Below, piece after piece: positions 31,414-41,000 of a stretch of DNA of 49,340 nt; within the stretch, counting starts at the first letter, position 1; every line of letters starts with the position of its first letter. The stretch comes from Actinopolyspora lacussalsi subsp. righensis. Lineage in GTDB: Bacteria; Actinomycetota; Actinomycetes; Mycobacteriales; Pseudonocardiaceae. A program made the translations under genes and the position numbers. The stretch lies in the NCBI RefSeq assembly GCF_900116555.1, contig NZ_FPAT01000017.1:1-49340 (forward strand). Direction: 5' to 3'. The notes beneath the pieces were generated by a model. It saw only the letters and a list, made by a program, of their open reading frames with translations, did not search any database and had not been told where the DNA came from.

Positions 31414-31653
31414 ATGACACTTTTGTTGCAGATCATGGTCCTGCTGACCAGCATCCTGCTGGTGCTGCTCGTGCTGCTGCACCGGGCCAAGGGCGGCGGG
31501 CTCTCCTCGCTGTTCGGCGGCGGGATGCAGTCGAGTCTGGCCGGGTCCAGCGTCGCGGAGAAGAACCTGGACAGGATGACGTTGTTCGTCATCGCGCTGT
31601 GGGTGATCTCCATAATCGGCACCGGCTTGCTGATCAAGATGGGTGCCTCCTGA
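31414..31653 (+). CDS. secG: Preprotein translocase subunit SecG
   Basis: The 79-residue protein has the SecG layout: first membrane helix LLQIMVLLTSILLVLLVLLH, the cytoplasmic loop RAKGGGLSSLFGGGMQSSLAGSSVAEKNLDRMT with its typical GGG/FGG pattern, and second helix LFVIALWVISIIGTGLLI. It is the small accessory subunit of the SecYEG channel. Its position after tpiA is the usual actinobacterial arrangement. Confidence 0.94.
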   Translation: MTLLLQIMVLLTSILLVLLVLLHRAKGGGLSSLFGGGMQSSLAGSSVAEKNLDRMTLFVIALWVISIIGTGLLIKMGAS

Positions 31654-31753
31654 CGAGCACGCGCGGTCGGGGTGTGGCCCCGGCCGCGTACTCGTGCGGT
31701 CTCGGTCCACACGATGTCTGCCCGAACGACGGTGAGACGGTGGTTGGAAGCGG

Positions 31754-32107
31754 ATGACTGGTGGTAACGCGATACGCGGCATGCGCATCGGGTCGAGCCC
31801 GAGCGGTGCCGAGATCGAGCGCGGTGAGTCGGCTCCCCGGCAGCGGGTCGCCTACTGGTGTGACAAGGAGCACCTGACCGAGCCCTCGTTCGCGATGGAC
31901 GCGCGGGTGCCGGACACGTGGGAGTGCTCGCACTGCGGGCTGCCGGCCGGGCGGGACCGGGAGAACCCACCGCCGCCGAAGCGCAATGAGCCGTACAAGA
32001 GCCATCTCGCCTACGTCAAGGAACGGCGCAGCGACGAGGACGGCATGGAACTGCTCGACGAGGCGCTGCGCAAGCTGCGGCAGCAACGCGGTCGCCCCGA
32101 GGAGTGA
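31754..32107 (+). CDS. rbpA: RNA polymerase-binding protein RbpA
   Basis: The 117-residue protein has the RbpA tail and core: GNAIRGMRIGSSPSG, RVAYWCDKEHLTEPSFAMDARVPDTWECSHCGLPAG with the zinc-type cysteines, and the C-terminal sigma-interacting helix MELLDEALRKLRQQRG. RbpA is an actinobacteria-specific activator that stabilises RNA polymerase with the primary sigma factor. An upstream GGAAGCGG site supports ATG 31754. It marks the right edge of the conserved housekeeping block. Confidence 0.96.
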   Translation: MTGGNAIRGMRIGSSPSGAEIERGESAPRQRVAYWCDKEHLTEPSFAMDARVPDTWECSHCGLPAGRDRENPPPPKRNEPYKSHLAYVKERRSDEDGMELLDEALRKLRQQRGRPEE

Positions 32108-32244
32108 GCCGACGGCGTCCCGCCGTCACCACTTCCTGTTGATTCTTTCCGCCGCGGTTCAGGTGTCGCCACGGGGCCGCTTCCGGGGCCCGGCTCCCTT
32201 GGTGATGCCGTCGATGAGCCAACGACCTTCGTGTCGGGACGGGT

Positions 32245-32868
32245 TCAGCCGGTAGGTTCGCGCTCGCGCAGCGTCTCGCGCGCTTCGACGAGCGCGAAGC
32301 CGAGCAGGTTCAGTCCCGGCCACCTTTCCGGATCGCCCGCCGCCGGGTCGTCGGCGGCCAGGCCGATGCCCCACACCCTGTCGCGCGGGCTGGCCTCGAC
32401 CAGCACCCGATCGCCGGTGTCGCGCAGGAAGCGGCGCGGTTCCTCGTGCTGGGCGAACTTCGCCACGTTGCCCGCCACCACGGCGGCGAACCGTTCCCGC
32501 TCCCACTCTTGTTGGTCGAAGCCGCGCACCTCGCGGCCCAGTGCTTTCGCACGGTGCGGGTGCTCGGCGGCCAGGATTCGCTCAGCCGTCTCTTCGTCGC
32601 CGAACAACCGCGCCTTGCGCCACATCATGTAGTGCTCGGCGGTGGCGAAGACGTGCTCGTGCGCGGCGAACGGCGCGGGCCACCACTGACTCAGGCACCC
32701 GCGTCCCGGACTGCCGTCCCGCTCCGGACGATGTCCCCAGAAGAACACGAACTTCGTCCGCACGCCCAGCCGCATCCGCTCGATCAGCTCGGCGACGTCG
32801 CGCGGGCGACGCGCCGAGTCGGTCGCTGCGTCGTTGTGCTCGTGCGTGGCGGGCTCGTTGATGGACAC
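32245..32868 (-). CDS. NADAR domain protein (YbiA-like)
   Basis: The protein shows the NADAR pattern: FVFFWGHRP, LSQWWPAPFAAHEHVFATAEHYMMWRKARLFGD, HPHRAKALGREVRGFDQQEWERERFAAV and WGIGLAADDP...WPGLNLLGFALVEARETL. Family members are N-glycosidases; YbiA-type proteins act on riboflavin intermediates and others reverse ADP-ribosylation of guanine in DNA. Which applies here is unknown; no DarT-like toxin is nearby. The start is uncertain: GTG 32868 gives about 207 residues and an ATG at 32976 would add 36 basic residues. Confidence 0.82.
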   Translation of the reverse strand: MSINEPATHEHNDAATDSARRPRDVAELIERMRLGVRTKFVFFWGHRPERDGSPGRGCLSQWWPAPFAAHEHVFATAEHYMMWRKARLFGDEETAERILAAEHPHRAKALGREVRGFDQQEWERERFAAVVAGNVAKFAQHEEPRRFLRDTGDRVLVEASPRDRVWGIGLAADDPAAGDPERWPGLNLLGFALVEARETLREREPTG

Positions 32869-33081
32869 GTGGATGATGCTACTTTCCTTCGTCGTCTTCG
32901 GTAGAGCTCTTTTCGTCCGCCGAGCGCCCCCGGTTCGGTGGTTTTCGGGACGATGGCGGCTCTTCCGGGGCTTCACTGAACTCGTTTGCCTGGAAGAGCC
33001 GCTTGTTCCGCCGAACCTCGACCCCCGTGAATCGGGTGTTCGCAGACGTTCGTGTGCGGAACGCGTCGTGCTTGTCCGAAG

Positions 33082-33879
33082 TCACACCTTGCCCGTGAAG
33101 TAGACCGTGTCCGCGGCGAACATGTTCGGTTGCACGCTGACCTGCAGTTCGCCCGGTTCCTCGGAGATGGTGAAGACCATGGTGTAGGTGACGTCGCCGC
33201 CCGGTGGCAGTTGGGTGTTCGGGAGCTGGTCACCGGCGGCGTAGTTTTGCTGGGCGACCTTGCCGGCGTGCTGTGCGGTGATGCTCACCGAAGCGACGTT
33301 GTACTCGGCGTTGCCGTTGTTGACCACGTGGACGTCGAACTGGACGTATCGCTTGCCCGCATCCGGCTGCAGGAACTGGTTGCTCTCGGTGTAGGGGCTG
33401 GGTTTCGAGACGGAGATCGTTTCCCCACCGCTCCAGGTGTGCTTGTCGCCGAACCCGAGTTTCTCGGATGAGTCGGACGAGCCCGACTCCGTTGATTCGG
33501 CCTGGGGCGATCCGGACTGCCCGGCGGACGAACCGTTCGAGGTCGGGGCGGGCTGAATGGATATCTCTGTCTCGCTGTTGGCGGTGCCCGCGGCTTCCCC
33601 ACCGCTTTCGATGGTGCTGACCAGCGCTGCCTGGATCACCACGGTGATCACGATCGCCAGTACGCCCAGCCCGGTGCCGATTCCGGCCATCACTTTCCTG
33701 GTGCCGAACAGGGCGATGGCGCCCAGAACCACACCTACGAAAGCGGCTACGGCGGTCAGGTTATTGATGATGGGAATTATCGAGCCGCATGCGCCGATGA
33801 TTCCCAGTATCAGGCTCGCCAGTGCGAGTCCGCTGAATTTACCGTTTCGTTGTTGCGGTGGTACCGGTGTGTAAGTCAT
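33082..33879 (-). CDS. DUF4352-like membrane protein with extracellular beta-sandwich domain
   Basis: The 265-residue protein has a short cytoplasmic start (MTYTPVPPQQRNGKFSG), three hydrophobic segments spanning about 17-95 (LALASLILGIIGACGSIIPI, TAVAAFVGVVLGAIALF, MAGIGTGLGVLAIVITVVIQ), a Ser/Gly/Glu-rich linker and a C-terminal domain of the DUF4352/TelA-like kind (RYVQFDVHVVNNGNAEYNVASVSITAQHAG). ATG 33879 follows AAAGGA. Function is unknown; a surface or stress role is only a guess. The same frame upstream enters repeat DNA. Confidence 0.75.
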   Translation of the reverse strand: MTYTPVPPQQRNGKFSGLALASLILGIIGACGSIIPIINNLTAVAAFVGVVLGAIALFGTRKVMAGIGTGLGVLAIVITVVIQAALVSTIESGGEAAGTANSETEISIQPAPTSNGSSAGQSGSPQAESTESGSSDSSEKLGFGDKHTWSGGETISVSKPSPYTESNQFLQPDAGKRYVQFDVHVVNNGNAEYNVASVSITAQHAGKVAQQNYAAGDQLPNTQLPPGGDVTYTMVFTISEEPGELQVSVQPNMFAADTVYFTGKV

Positions 33880-33921
33880 TTGGTTTTCCTTTCGTCCGTT
33901 GCGGATCGTCCGTCCGAGATG

Positions 33922-33995
33922 GCGGCGATTTCTCGCGAAATCGCCGCGCCCTTGGGGTGAGGTGGCCTTGTGCTCGTCGATTTCTCGCGAAATCG
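33922..33995 (-). repeat. Family B hairpin repeats, direct pair on the minus strand
   Basis: Unit one (33922-33947) has an 11-bp stem with loop GCGA read on the minus strand; unit two is 33978-33995 with the 7-bp core. They lie just upstream of the DUF4352-like gene, in its possible 5' leader. The 398-nt gap 33880-34277 holds these and a family A copy. Confidence 0.78.
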
Positions 33996-34122
33996 TCGTC
34001 GCACCGACACCGCCGTCGAGGCGGAACCATGCGACTGAGCAGCGTGGTATCCCAGGTGCGTGAGTCGGATGACGTTGCCGCTTGGTGGTCCTTCGGCGCG
34101 TCAGCGCCGAAACGACCACTCA

Positions 34123-34239
34123 CGCAGCCCGCACCGCTGCGGGTTCTCTCGTGGTGCTCTCGCGAGGACGGCCCCGACGTTGTGTAGTAACTACCCGATG
34201 TCGGGGCACCCGCAGCGAGAGCCCGCGAGAGGTTCCGCC
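34123..34239 (-). repeat. Dispersed repeat family A, copy 5
   Basis: In plus coordinates GCTCTCGC (34156-34163) pairs with GCGAGAGC (34215-34222) and GCCCCGAC (34171-34178) with GTCGGGGC (34200-34207). The TTCGGCGC...GCGCCGAA hairpin to its left (about 34092-34111) matches the one beside copy 2, so the repeat unit extends past the core. It ends 38 nt before the 3' end of the DndB-like gene and may affect its mRNA end. Confidence 0.8.
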
Positions 34240-34277
34240 AAGTGAGTCCCGCGCCAACCGGAACCGAGAAACTCTGG

Positions 34278-35504
34278 TTATCGGCCGCGGATCCTTCGTC
34301 CGTACTGGCTCTCGGGGTGCACGATGGCGTCGGCCACGCGGCCCCCGGCGTCCTTGGCGCCGCCCGCGAAGTTCAGCGTGCCCTTGGCGTTGGCGCTGGC
34401 CGCCACCCCGTGCCAGTAACTGGCTTCGCGTTCCCAGCGCACCGTGGACAGCAGCTGGAGCAGCTCGTCCTCGGTGAGCGTGCCGCCGGTGGTGGCCCAG
34501 CCGGTCGCCTGGTGTGCCGCGATGCCGATGCCCGCCAGCACCGCCGGGGCGGACACGGCCGAGCGCGCGAGGAAGTGCTCCCGCAGCGTCGAGATGACCG
34601 TCGACAGCAGCGGCACGAGCCTGCGGGTGGCCTGTTCGGCGGTGACTCCCTCGGGTAGTTCCTCGTCCCGCAGGGTCGATCCCGAACGAGTGAGCCCCGC
34701 CCGGCCGAACAGCGTGCACACCACCAGCACGCGCAGCGCCGAGAGGGTGACGACCTCGGGCGAGGAAGCCTTGAGCTGCCTGCCACGGGTCTCGACGAAC
34801 TTGCCGAACGGCACGGACTCGCCGTCGCGTTCGATCCGCACGGCGTCGATCACCAGGTGGGCCAGCCGGGTGCCGAAGTCGCGCTGGTCCATCGACATGG
34901 CCAGGTTCTTGGCGACCGTGATGCCCTCGACGTTGCGGTCGTAGAAGATCTGCCGCGCCTCTTTGACATCCAGGCCCCAGAACAGTTCGAAGGGCACCCG
35001 TATCCGGGTCAGCGCGTCGATGGTGAGTCCGTAGCGCTCGGGTGAGTCGTAGAGCTCGTGCCAGGCGGCGACCTGCGTCTCGCCGTCGATGGCCACCACG
35101 GGCGAGCCGGGGGCGATGGACACCGTTCGCATGCCGGTTCCCGCGACGAGTTCCTCGCCGATCGAGGCGAGCTGCGAACCCAGCCAGAGCGTGACCGGGG
35201 GTGTCGACCACGCGGCCCCCAGGTCGCCTTTCACCCCGGCTGCCATGTACCCGGCGTAGGAGGCGACGTTGCGGCCCTTGCTGGTGGACCGCAGCATCCG
35301 CTGCACCAGCCCGCGCACTTCGGCGTGCCTGCGCAGCGTGCCGGAGGCGTGTTTGAGCGCCTGCTGGTTCTCCTGCGATTTGGGGGAGGGGACCAGCTGC
35401 AGCAGGGTGGGCAGGCCGAGCGCGCCGATCACCGCTTCCGGGCGGAACGGCGTGACGTGCAGCCGGATGCCCTCCGTTTCGCTGGTGGGCATGGGGATGG
35501 ACAT
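34278..35504 (-). CDS. DndB-like protein (DGQHR family)
   Basis: This 408-residue protein resembles DNA sulfur-modification regulator DndB: after an N-terminal helical part, VVAIDGETQVAAWHEL (about 136-151) sits where the family has IDGQHR, followed by the arm-like FYDRNVEGITVAKNLAMSMDQRD (about 187-209), which parallels the family's DLN...SL..YD.RD pattern. DndB represses dnd operons and related DGQHR proteins occur alone in defence islands. No DndACDE or SspABCD gene is in the window. ATG 35504 follows AAAGGA; the frame extends to 35576 without a ribosome site. It is divergent from the defence operon, so a regulatory role is a fair inference. Confidence 0.65.
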   Translation of the reverse strand: MSIPMPTSETEGIRLHVTPFRPEAVIGALGLPTLLQLVPSPKSQENQQALKHASGTLRRHAEVRGLVQRMLRSTSKGRNVASYAGYMAAGVKGDLGAAWSTPPVTLWLGSQLASIGEELVAGTGMRTVSIAPGSPVVAIDGETQVAAWHELYDSPERYGLTIDALTRIRVPFELFWGLDVKEARQIFYDRNVEGITVAKNLAMSMDQRDFGTRLAHLVIDAVRIERDGESVPFGKFVETRGRQLKASSPEVVTLSALRVLVVCTLFGRAGLTRSGSTLRDEELPEGVTAEQATRRLVPLLSTVISTLREHFLARSAVSAPAVLAGIGIAAHQATGWATTGGTLTEDELLQLLSTVRWEREASYWHGVAASANAKGTLNFAGGAKDAGGRVADAIVHPESQYGRRIRGR

Positions 35505-35700
35505 GGTTTTCCTTTCTCGTGGAGCGGGTCTGGCCTCTCTCGTGGAACAGCTCTGGGTGGTGCGATCGCCTGACAACCGGCCGCGTTGAAAGCGTGATCA
35601 TAAAAGCACAAGCTGAAAGCACTGTCAAACGTGTTTACAGATTTGATCGATGTTGTAGGCTGTTTACGGCTCGGATCCCGGAACAGGACAGGACCTCGCG
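35505..35700. promoter_or_regulatory. AT-rich divergent control region of the defence locus
   Basis: The stretch at about 35585-35665 is much more AT-rich than its surroundings. It contains two copies of TGTTTAC (about 35630-35636 and 35661-35667) and the imperfect palindrome TGTCAAACGTGTTTACA (about 35622-35638). These could be operator half-sites or -35/-10 elements serving both the DndB-like gene and the HTH-methylase gene. The regulator is not known; either neighbour could bind here. Confidence 0.5.
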
Positions 35701-37857
35701 ATGCCCCAATCAGCCGCGCGGCTGACCGCTGCCGAGATCTCCCGCATCGCGGGGGTGACGCGGGCGACGGTCAGCAACTGGCGCCGACGCCACCCGGACT
35801 TTCCGGCGCCGGTTGGTGGGACCGACAGCAGCCCCGCCTATGACGCCGAACAGGTGCGGAGCTGGTTGTCGGAGCGGGGCCAGCTCCCGCAGCGAACGCC
35901 ACGGGAGGAACTGCGCGCCACGCTGCGCACGGCCGGGGACGAGATCGGCGGCCCGGTCGTCCGATTGCTGCCGCTGCTGTCGGCGCTGGCCGGGCTCGAT
36001 GACTCCGAACGCGCCCTGATCGCGGGTTCGCCCGAACCGCGACAACGGGAGCTGCTGGACCGGGCGATGACCGAAAACCTCACCGAGAGTTCGGGGGTGC
36101 GCGGGCCGCTTCCGAACGAGGTCCCGGCGACGGTGCTGCGCTCGCTGCTGGAGTGCGTGGCCGCCGACGGCGTGCTCGCCGCACTGGACGTGCTCACCGA
36201 GCTGATCACCGAGGAACCGGAGACCGGTACCACCCCGACCCCTCGACCGTTGGCCGAACTGATGGTCTCGTTATTGGCTCCCGGCGAGGAGCGGTTCCCG
36301 AAGTCCGTTTTCGACCCGGCCTGCGGCGGGGGCGGGTTGCTGCTGGCCGCTGCCGAAGCCGGTGCCGCCGAGGTGTCCGGCCAGGACGTACACGACCCGC
36401 AAGTGGCGTTGAGCTCGGTTCGGCTCGACCTGGCCACCTCGGCCGAACGGATGATCCGCGCGGGGGACAGCCTCCGCGCGGATGCCTTCCCTCGGCTGCG
36501 TGCCGGGGGAGTGGTCTGCGGTCCGCCGTACGGCGTGCGGGACTGGGGTCACGAGGACGTCGCCTACGACCCCCGCTGGGTCTACGGGCTGCCGCCGAAG
36601 TCGGAGTCCGAACTGGCCTGGGTGCAGCACTGCCTGGCCCATCTCGAACCGGGTGGCCGGGCGGTGCTGCTGCTGCCTCCCGGTGTGGCGGAGCGGGCCT
36701 CCGGGAGGCGGATCCGTTCCCAGCTGGTGCGTTCCGGCGCGCTGCGGGCGGTGATCGGGTTGCCGCCGGGCGCGGCGGTGCCCTCGCACCTCGGACTGCA
36801 CCTTTGGCTGCTGGCCGCGCCCGACCCCGAGCACCGCGAGGTCGCCCCCGTGCTGTTCCTGCAGCCACCGGCCGAGGAAACGGCGTTGCCCCCGGACTCC
36901 TCGGGCGAGCAGCGCGCCTCGGGACGTGCCGCGTTGTCCTGGGAGGCGCTGCGGGAGCGGGTGTTGCCCGCGTGGCGCGACTTCCTGGCCGACCCGGAGG
37001 GTTTCGAGGCCGTACCGGGAGTCGCCTGCGCCCGCCCGGCCGTGGACGTGCTCGACGAGAACGTCGATCTCACGCCGCGACGCCAGGTGCACACCGGTGC
37101 CGGGGCGGTCGACCCGGCGCGCAGGCACGAGCGGGTGCTGCGGTCGTGGCAGCGGCTGCACCGCGCCGGTTCGGAACTGCTCGACTCGCTCGACGTTCCG
37201 GAGTGGTGTTCCGCCGGTTCGGAGCCGGTCGCCTGGCAGTCGGCCACTGTGGCCGATCTGCTGCGGGGCGGGGCGCTGGAGCTGCACCGGATCTCGACCT
37301 CCGGGGCGGCGGAGGAGACCGCCGGTGCCGAAGTGGTGTGGCGGGTGCTCACCTCCGCCGACGTCTGGGAGCACGCTGCGCCTTCCGGCTCGACCGGGCA
37401 GCCGCCCTCGGAGACGGTGGAGATCGCTGAGGGCGACGTGCTCCTGCCGGACACGCTCAAGGGGCTCCGGCGGGTACCGGTGCGCGTGGCAACGGCCGAG
37501 GACGCGGGTGCCCTGCTGGGGCGGCAGCTGTATCTGCTGCGGCCGGATCCGGAACGGCTCGACGCGTGGTTTTTGGCCGGTTTCCTCGGTTCCGAGGAGA
37601 ACACGCACAGCGCCACCACCGGCAGTTCGATCCTGCGGCTGGATGCCAAGCGGCTGCGGGTGCCGCTGGTGCCGCCGGAGCGGCAACAAGGCTACGGCGA
37701 CACCTTCCGGCGGCTGCACGCGATGCGGGAATCGGCCCGCGCGGTGGACCGGCTCGCAGCCGAGGCGCTCCGCGAGACCACCGCCGGCCTCACCGAGGGG
37801 GCGCTGCTGCCGCCGACCGACGACTCCGAAACGGAATCCGATGCGGAATCCCGATGA
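35701..37857 (+). CDS. HTH-N6-adenine methylase-like protein with altered catalytic motif
   Basis: The 718-residue protein starts with a helix-turn-helix (AAEISRIAGVTRATVSNWRRR, about 10-30) and a winged segment to about 60. A HsdM-like SAM domain follows, with motif I FDPACGGGG (204-212) and motif IV VCGPPYG (272-278). In active adenine methylases motif IV is (N/D/S)PP(Y/F); here glycine occupies the catalytic position. The C-terminal 200 residues resemble a specificity-subunit half (LDAWFLAGFLGSEENTHSATTGSSILRLDAKRLRVPLVP). It may be an inactive, DNA-reading component or a regulator instead of an enzyme. The helicase gene follows 163 nt later, and that gap has AT-richer sequence near 37925-37965 that may hold a second promoter. 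Confidence 0.72.
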   Translation: MPQSAARLTAAEISRIAGVTRATVSNWRRRHPDFPAPVGGTDSSPAYDAEQVRSWLSERGQLPQRTPREELRATLRTAGDEIGGPVVRLLPLLSALAGLDDSERALIAGSPEPRQRELLDRAMTENLTESSGVRGPLPNEVPATVLRSLLECVAADGVLAALDVLTELITEEPETGTTPTPRPLAELMVSLLAPGEERFPKSVFDPACGGGGLLLAAAEAGAAEVSGQDVHDPQVALSSVRLDLATSAERMIRAGDSLRADAFPRLRAGGVVCGPPYGVRDWGHEDVAYDPRWVYGLPPKSESELAWVQHCLAHLEPGGRAVLLLPPGVAERASGRRIRSQLVRSGALRAVIGLPPGAAVPSHLGLHLWLLAAPDPEHREVAPVLFLQPPAEETALPPDSSGEQRASGRAALSWEALRERVLPAWRDFLADPEGFEAVPGVACARPAVDVLDENVDLTPRRQVHTGAGAVDPARRHERVLRSWQRLHRAGSELLDSLDVPEWCSAGSEPVAWQSATVADLLRGGALELHRISTSGAAEETAGAEVVWRVLTSADVWEHAAPSGSTGQPPSETVEIAEGDVLLPDTLKGLRRVPVRVATAEDAGALLGRQLYLLRPDPERLDAWFLAGFLGSEENTHSATTGSSILRLDAKRLRVPLVPPERQQGYGDTFRRLHAMRESARAVDRLAAEALRETTAGLTEGALLPPTDDSETESDAESR

Positions 37858-38020
37858 CCACCGGCGCCCAAGCGACTCCGGGCGCGACACCGCCCCGGGT
37901 TCGTCGTTGCGAATCCGATACCCGCACACCTGTCAGTGAAAGATCATTCGTCAGTAGTATTTCCGCAGGTCACGTTCGTGCGACGACTGTGGGGAAACCG
38001 ACCCGGCCGGGGGAAAGCCG

Positions 38021-41000
38021 ATGACAACGACCAGTGAGGGACTGGAGACCGGTGCGCTGGTCTCGGTCCGTGGGCAGAAGTGGGTCGTCAGCGAGGTCGA
38101 CCAGGGCGAGACCAGCACCCTGGTGGGGCTGCAGAGCGTGGAGGACGGCCGCTACGGCGAGATGCTGGAGGTGCTCTGGGAACTCGAACCGGGCAGGCAG
38201 GTGCTGCCCGCCGGTTCGCTGCCGGAGCTGCCCGAACAGGACTTCGACCCGCCGGAACGCCTGGCCGCGTTCCTGGACGCGGTGCGCTGGTCGGCGGTGA
38301 CCTCGGCCGACGTGAAGACGCTGCAGGCGCCGTTCCGCTCGGGCGTGGCGATCGAGGACTACCAGCTCGAACCGGTCGCCCGCGCCATGGACTCCCCGCG
38401 CGTGAACCTGCTGCTGGCCGACGACGTGGGCCTGGGCAAGACCGTCGAGGCCGGGCTGGTGGCCCAGGAGCTGCTGCTGCGCCAGCGCGGCAAGCGCATC
38501 ATGATCGTCTGCCCGGCCGGGTTGACCGCCAAGTGGCGCGACGAGATGGCCGAGAAGTTCGGTCTGGACTTCACGATCATCGACTCCGAGTGCTGCGCGC
38601 GGGTGCGCCGCGAGTACGGCAGCGCGGCCAACCCGTTCAACATCTTCCCCAAGGCCATCGTCAGCCTGCCCTGGCTGCGCGGCGCCAAGGCGCAGCGACT
38701 GCTCAACGAGGTGCTGCCCGCCGGAGGCCCGACCTACCCGCGCACCTTCGACCTGCTCATCCTGGACGAGGCCCACCACGCTGCCCCGGCCGCGCCGAAG
38801 CAGGTCTACGCCGTGGACTCGCAGCAGACCAAGCTGATCCGCACGCTGGCCCCGCACTTCACGCACCGGCTGTTCCTCTCGGCCACCCCGCACAACGGCT
38901 ACCAGGCGTCGTTCACTGCGCTGCTGGAGATCCTCGACGACCAGCGGTTCGCCCGGGGCGTGGAGCCGGATCGGGCGGCGGTGGACGAGACCGTGGTGCG
39001 GCGGCTCAAGACCGAGATCACCGACGCCGAGGGCAATCCGCGCTTCGCCCGCCGCCACGCGATGGCGATCCCGGTGGAGTACCCGGACAGCGAGCGCGAG
39101 ATCCACGGCCTGCTGACCCGGTTCGCCGCCGCTCGCCGCGACAAGCTCGCCTCCCGCCGGGGCCGCAAGGCCACCGATCTGGTGACGCTGCTGCTGAAGA
39201 AGCGGCTGTTCTCCAGCCCCGCCGCGTTCGAGCACACCGTGGGGGTGTATCTGGACACGCTGCGCTCGCGGTCCGGCTCGGCTCAGCTCGACGACGACGT
39301 TCCGGAGTGGATGGACGAGTTCTTCGACGAGCTCGCCACCTACGACGACGAGCACATGGCCGACGCCGAGGACGACGCGCTGGACCGCACCCGCCCGATG
39401 CAGCCGGACCCGGCCGAGGACGAGATCGGGCTGCTGGAGCGGATGCGGGAGTGGGCGCGCTCGCACGAGGCCCAGCCCGACGCCAAGGCCCGCGAGCTGA
39501 TCAAGCACCTCCAGCAGGTGTGCAAACCGGACCGGGACTGGACCGACGAGCGCGTCGTGGTGTTCACCGAGTACCGCGACACCCAGCAGTGGCTGGCCAA
39601 CCTGCTGCGCCAGGAGGGCCTCGGCGGTGACAAGCTGGCCGAGTTGCACGGCGGCATGAGCACCGAGGAGCGCGAGCGGCTGCGGCTGGCCTTCCAGAAG
39701 CACCCGAGCGAGCACCCGCTGCGCATCCTGCTCGCCACCGACGCGGCCAGCGAGGGCATCGACCTGCAGAAGCACTGCCACCGGCTGGTCAACTACGACA
39801 TCCCGTTCAACCCGAACAAGCTGGAACAGCGCATCGGCCGCATCGACCGCTACGGCCAGAGCCAGGTCCCCGAGGTCCGGCACTTCGTCGGCACGGGCTG
39901 GGACGGCGCGGTGGACTCCTACGAGGCCGACCTGGAGTTCCTCGCCCGGGTGGCCGACAAGGTCGCCCGTATGGCCGAGGACCTGGGTTCGGTCAACGCG
40001 GTGCTCTCGGACAAGGTGCAGCGCCGGATGCTCGGCCAGACCGTCCGCGACGACGAGGTGGACAGCGCGGGCAGCACGAAGGACCGGCTCGTGGTGGAGT
40101 CGAACGTGCGCGAGCAGGTCCGCAAGCTGCGGCAGAACCTCGACCGCACGGTCAGCGAACTGGGGACCACCCCGCGCCGCGTCAAACGGGTGGTCGACAC
40201 CGCGCTGGAACTGGCCGGGCAGCAGCCGCTGCGCGAGCACGTCGACGACCGCCGGGCCCCCGTGCCCGGCACGCTGTACGACGTGCCCGCGCTGACCGGC
40301 TCCTGGACCCGCGCCACCGAGGGACTGACCGAGAAACCGGTCGAGACAGATCACTCGAACCGTGCCGAGCAGCCGCGCCAGCTGCCGGTGGCCTTCGACC
40401 CGGCCGTGGCCGAGGGCCGCGACGACGTGGTGCTGGCCCACCTCAACCACCCGCTGGTGTCGATGTCGACCGGCCTGCTGCGCTCGGCGGTGTCCAACGA
40501 GAACTCGGAGCTGCACCGGGTGACCGCGGTGGTCAGCGACGACCCCGAGCTGGAGGACGTGCTGGTCGGCGCGTACTCGCGGTTCGTGTTGGTCGGCGCC
40601 GACGGGGTGCGGCTGCACGAGGAGGTGATCCACGCGGGAGGCTGGGCCCCGGCCAACGGGCGGTTCCGCAGGCTGGAGAACCTCGGCACGCTCGGCGGCA
40701 TCCTGGACCGCGCGCTGACCGACGGCACCCCCGCGCCCCCGCCGGTGTGGAACCGGATCGTGGGCCGCTGGCCCAAGGTCCGGGACGGGCTGCTCTCGGC
40801 CATCGACTGGCGCACCAACACCCGGCGGGACTCGCTGCGGCGCACGTTGGCCCAGCGCGAGGAGGCCGAGCGGGAGCGCATCGACACCGTCATCGACCAG
40901 TTCGCGAGCACGCTGCGCGCCAAGCTGGCCGAGGACGAGGACCAGGCGGAGGAGGCGCTGTTCAGCCGCGCCGACGTCAGCCGCAGCCGGGAGGAGCGCG

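Noticed and set aside
36271-37929. 552-codon minus-strand frame opposite the HTH-methylase
   Set aside because: It overlaps a well-supported plus-strand gene and shows Arg/Gln/Pro-rich composition typical of shadow frames.
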